A stretch of 42,242 nucleotides of DNA from Ancylobacter novellus (GTDB lineage: Bacteria; Pseudomonadota; Alphaproteobacteria; Rhizobiales; Xanthobacteraceae), in assembly GCA_003241485.1 (NCBI GenBank), contig QFQD01000076.1, positions 1-42,242 on the forward strand. Reading direction: 5' to 3'. Positions 42,192 to 42,242 of the stretch are shown here, piece by piece (position 1 is the stretch's first letter; each line of letters starts with the position of its first letter). The translations under genes and the position numbers were made by a program. Below the pieces are notes generated by a model that was given only the letters and a program-made list of their open reading frames with translations, did no database searches and had not been told where the DNA came from.

Positions 42192-42242
42192 GGGGATCTC
42201 CTCGCGATCAATCGCAACCGGGGCCGACAGCGCCCGGATCAT

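Overview
The window looks like chromosome of a GC-rich alphaproteobacterium, probably order Hyphomicrobiales (Rhizobiales) and plausibly near the Xanthobacteraceae. The pointers are a SciP (DUF1153) cell-cycle regulator, a rhizobial-type PmtA-like methyltransferase, the DUF1285/CoA-pyrophosphatase/DUF6111/CCA-transferase operon, and very high G+C at third codon positions. The family-level placement is inference from family recall; no search was run.

Layout, left to right. 1-2243: N-terminal part of an autotransporter running off the left edge (minus strand). 2548-8597: housekeeping genes: an MsbA-like ABC exporter, a VIT/CCC1 metal transporter, coproporphyrinogen oxidase hemF, an exported DUF3616 protein and CCA-adding enzyme. 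The last belongs to a tightly overlapped minus-strand operon (DUF1285, Nudix, DUF6111, cca) reaching 10130. 10349-17318: a divergent plus-strand operon of MoxR ATPase, DUF58, BatA/DUF4159 and a large vWA/amidotransferase-like membrane protein; the DUF4159 gene is broken by a frameshift near 14280. 17340-19492: a small unknown protein, two GNAT acetyltransferases and an XRE-cupin regulator. 19505-22909: a membrane GGDEF diguanylate cyclase transcribed divergently from a globin-coupled HD-GYP phosphodiesterase, a likely oxygen-linked c-di-GMP pair. 23022-26519: glutathionyl-hydroquinone reductase, PmtA-like methyltransferase, mnmA and sciP. A terminator and a pair of near-identical inverted palindromic repeats follow.

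26800-34468: a carbon-phosphorus lyase locus. The minus-strand operon phnG-H-I-J-(GNAT)-K-L-M-N is read away from a divergent GntR-family repressor gene phnF, with a 20-bp palindromic operator in the short gap. A PhnO-like acetyltransferase is translationally coupled between phnJ and phnK. The flavin-binding (PPOX-like) gene after phnF has lost its normal C-terminus. 35180-37232: a membrane-anchored unknown, a metallophosphoesterase and a Nudix hydrolase.

37341 to the right edge: a tRNA-Met(CAT) gene carrying an integrated mobile element (prophage or integrative element). Its large serine recombinase gene runs into the tRNA, so the last recombinase codons and stop codon are the antisense of the tRNA 3' half. 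Behind it, all on the minus strand and mostly overlapping, lie a 47-aa protein, a DUF4031-like chimera, a DUF5131 three-Cys protein, two small phage-type proteins, a CxxC zinc-ribbon protein, a GapR (DUF2312) homologue and a two-helix membrane protein. The right end of the element is outside the window.
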